Origin: Bacteroidales bacterium
GTDB taxonomy: Bacteria; Bacteroidota; Bacteroidia; Bacteroidales; F082
Direction of reading: 5' to 3'
NCBI GenBank assembly: GCA_029933565.1
Contig: JAOZNY010000088.1
Coordinates: 1 to 7,026, forward strand
DNA length: 7,026 bases
In this document: positions 7,016 through 7,026 of the stretch, in pieces
How the letters are laid out: every line of letters begins with the position of its first letter
Position numbering within the stretch: position 1 is the first letter of the stretch
Notes under the pieces: model-generated
Told to the model about the DNA's origin: nothing
Databases searched by the model: none
The model's input: only the letters and a program-made list of their open reading frames with translations
Program-made: the position numbers and the translations under genes

Positions 7016-7026
7016 GATAAATTTAT

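Larger units (their letters stand above)
6947..7026. other. Leader/promoter region of the operon (partly in window)
   Basis: This is the only non-coding stretch of the window apart from 20 bases at the left edge. It is very AT-rich, with no stable hairpin, no obvious riboswitch and no Shine-Dalgarno before the ATG at 6946. It contains the candidate -7 box and the paired 9-bp repeats described separately. Whatever gene lies further right is outside the window. Confidence 0.6.

Overview
The window looks like chromosomal DNA from a member of the Bacteroidota. It is AT-rich. It encodes a TonB-dependent receptor with an N-terminal carboxypeptidase-regulatory-like extension, a DUF4249-type lipoprotein and an MG2/plug-type secreted protein, all hallmarks of that phylum. 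There is a TAnnTTTG promoter-like box ahead of the first gene. Most starts lack a Shine-Dalgarno sequence, as is usual there. An environmental lineage such as Marinilabiliales or Flavobacteriia is plausible, but the window does not fix genus or family.

Layout, read in the direction of transcription (all genes on the minus strand, right to left): an 80-base leader/promoter region at 7026-6947; a 234-residue secreted protein of unknown function (6946-6242); a 930-residue TonB-dependent outer-membrane receptor carrying an STN-like domain, a carboxypeptidase-regulatory-like domain, a plug and a barrel (6261-3469); a 383-residue surface-type lipoprotein of the DUF4249 family (3479-2328); and a 767-residue secreted multidomain protein with macroglobulin-like domains and a TonB-receptor plug-like domain but no barrel (2324-21). 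The first two junctions overlap by 20 and 11 bases and the third has a 3-base gap, so this is almost certainly one translationally coupled operon. No terminator is visible before the window ends, so it may continue to the left. Nothing on the plus strand looks like a gene.

Inferred function: the receptor plus DUF4249 lipoprotein resemble an outer-membrane import pair, with the lipoprotein as accessory or substrate-capturing partner in a SusCD-like arrangement. The STN-like domain suggests that ligand occupancy could be signalled to a periplasmic anti-sigma factor encoded elsewhere. The MG2/plug protein may be a further envelope-associated partner, and the leading small protein has no assignable role. 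The substrate cannot be read from the sequence. The most unusual elements are the barrel-less plug protein locked into the operon, the unknown leading gene, a consensus-like Shine-Dalgarno built into the final codons of the lipoprotein gene, and a 9-bp direct repeat in the leader.
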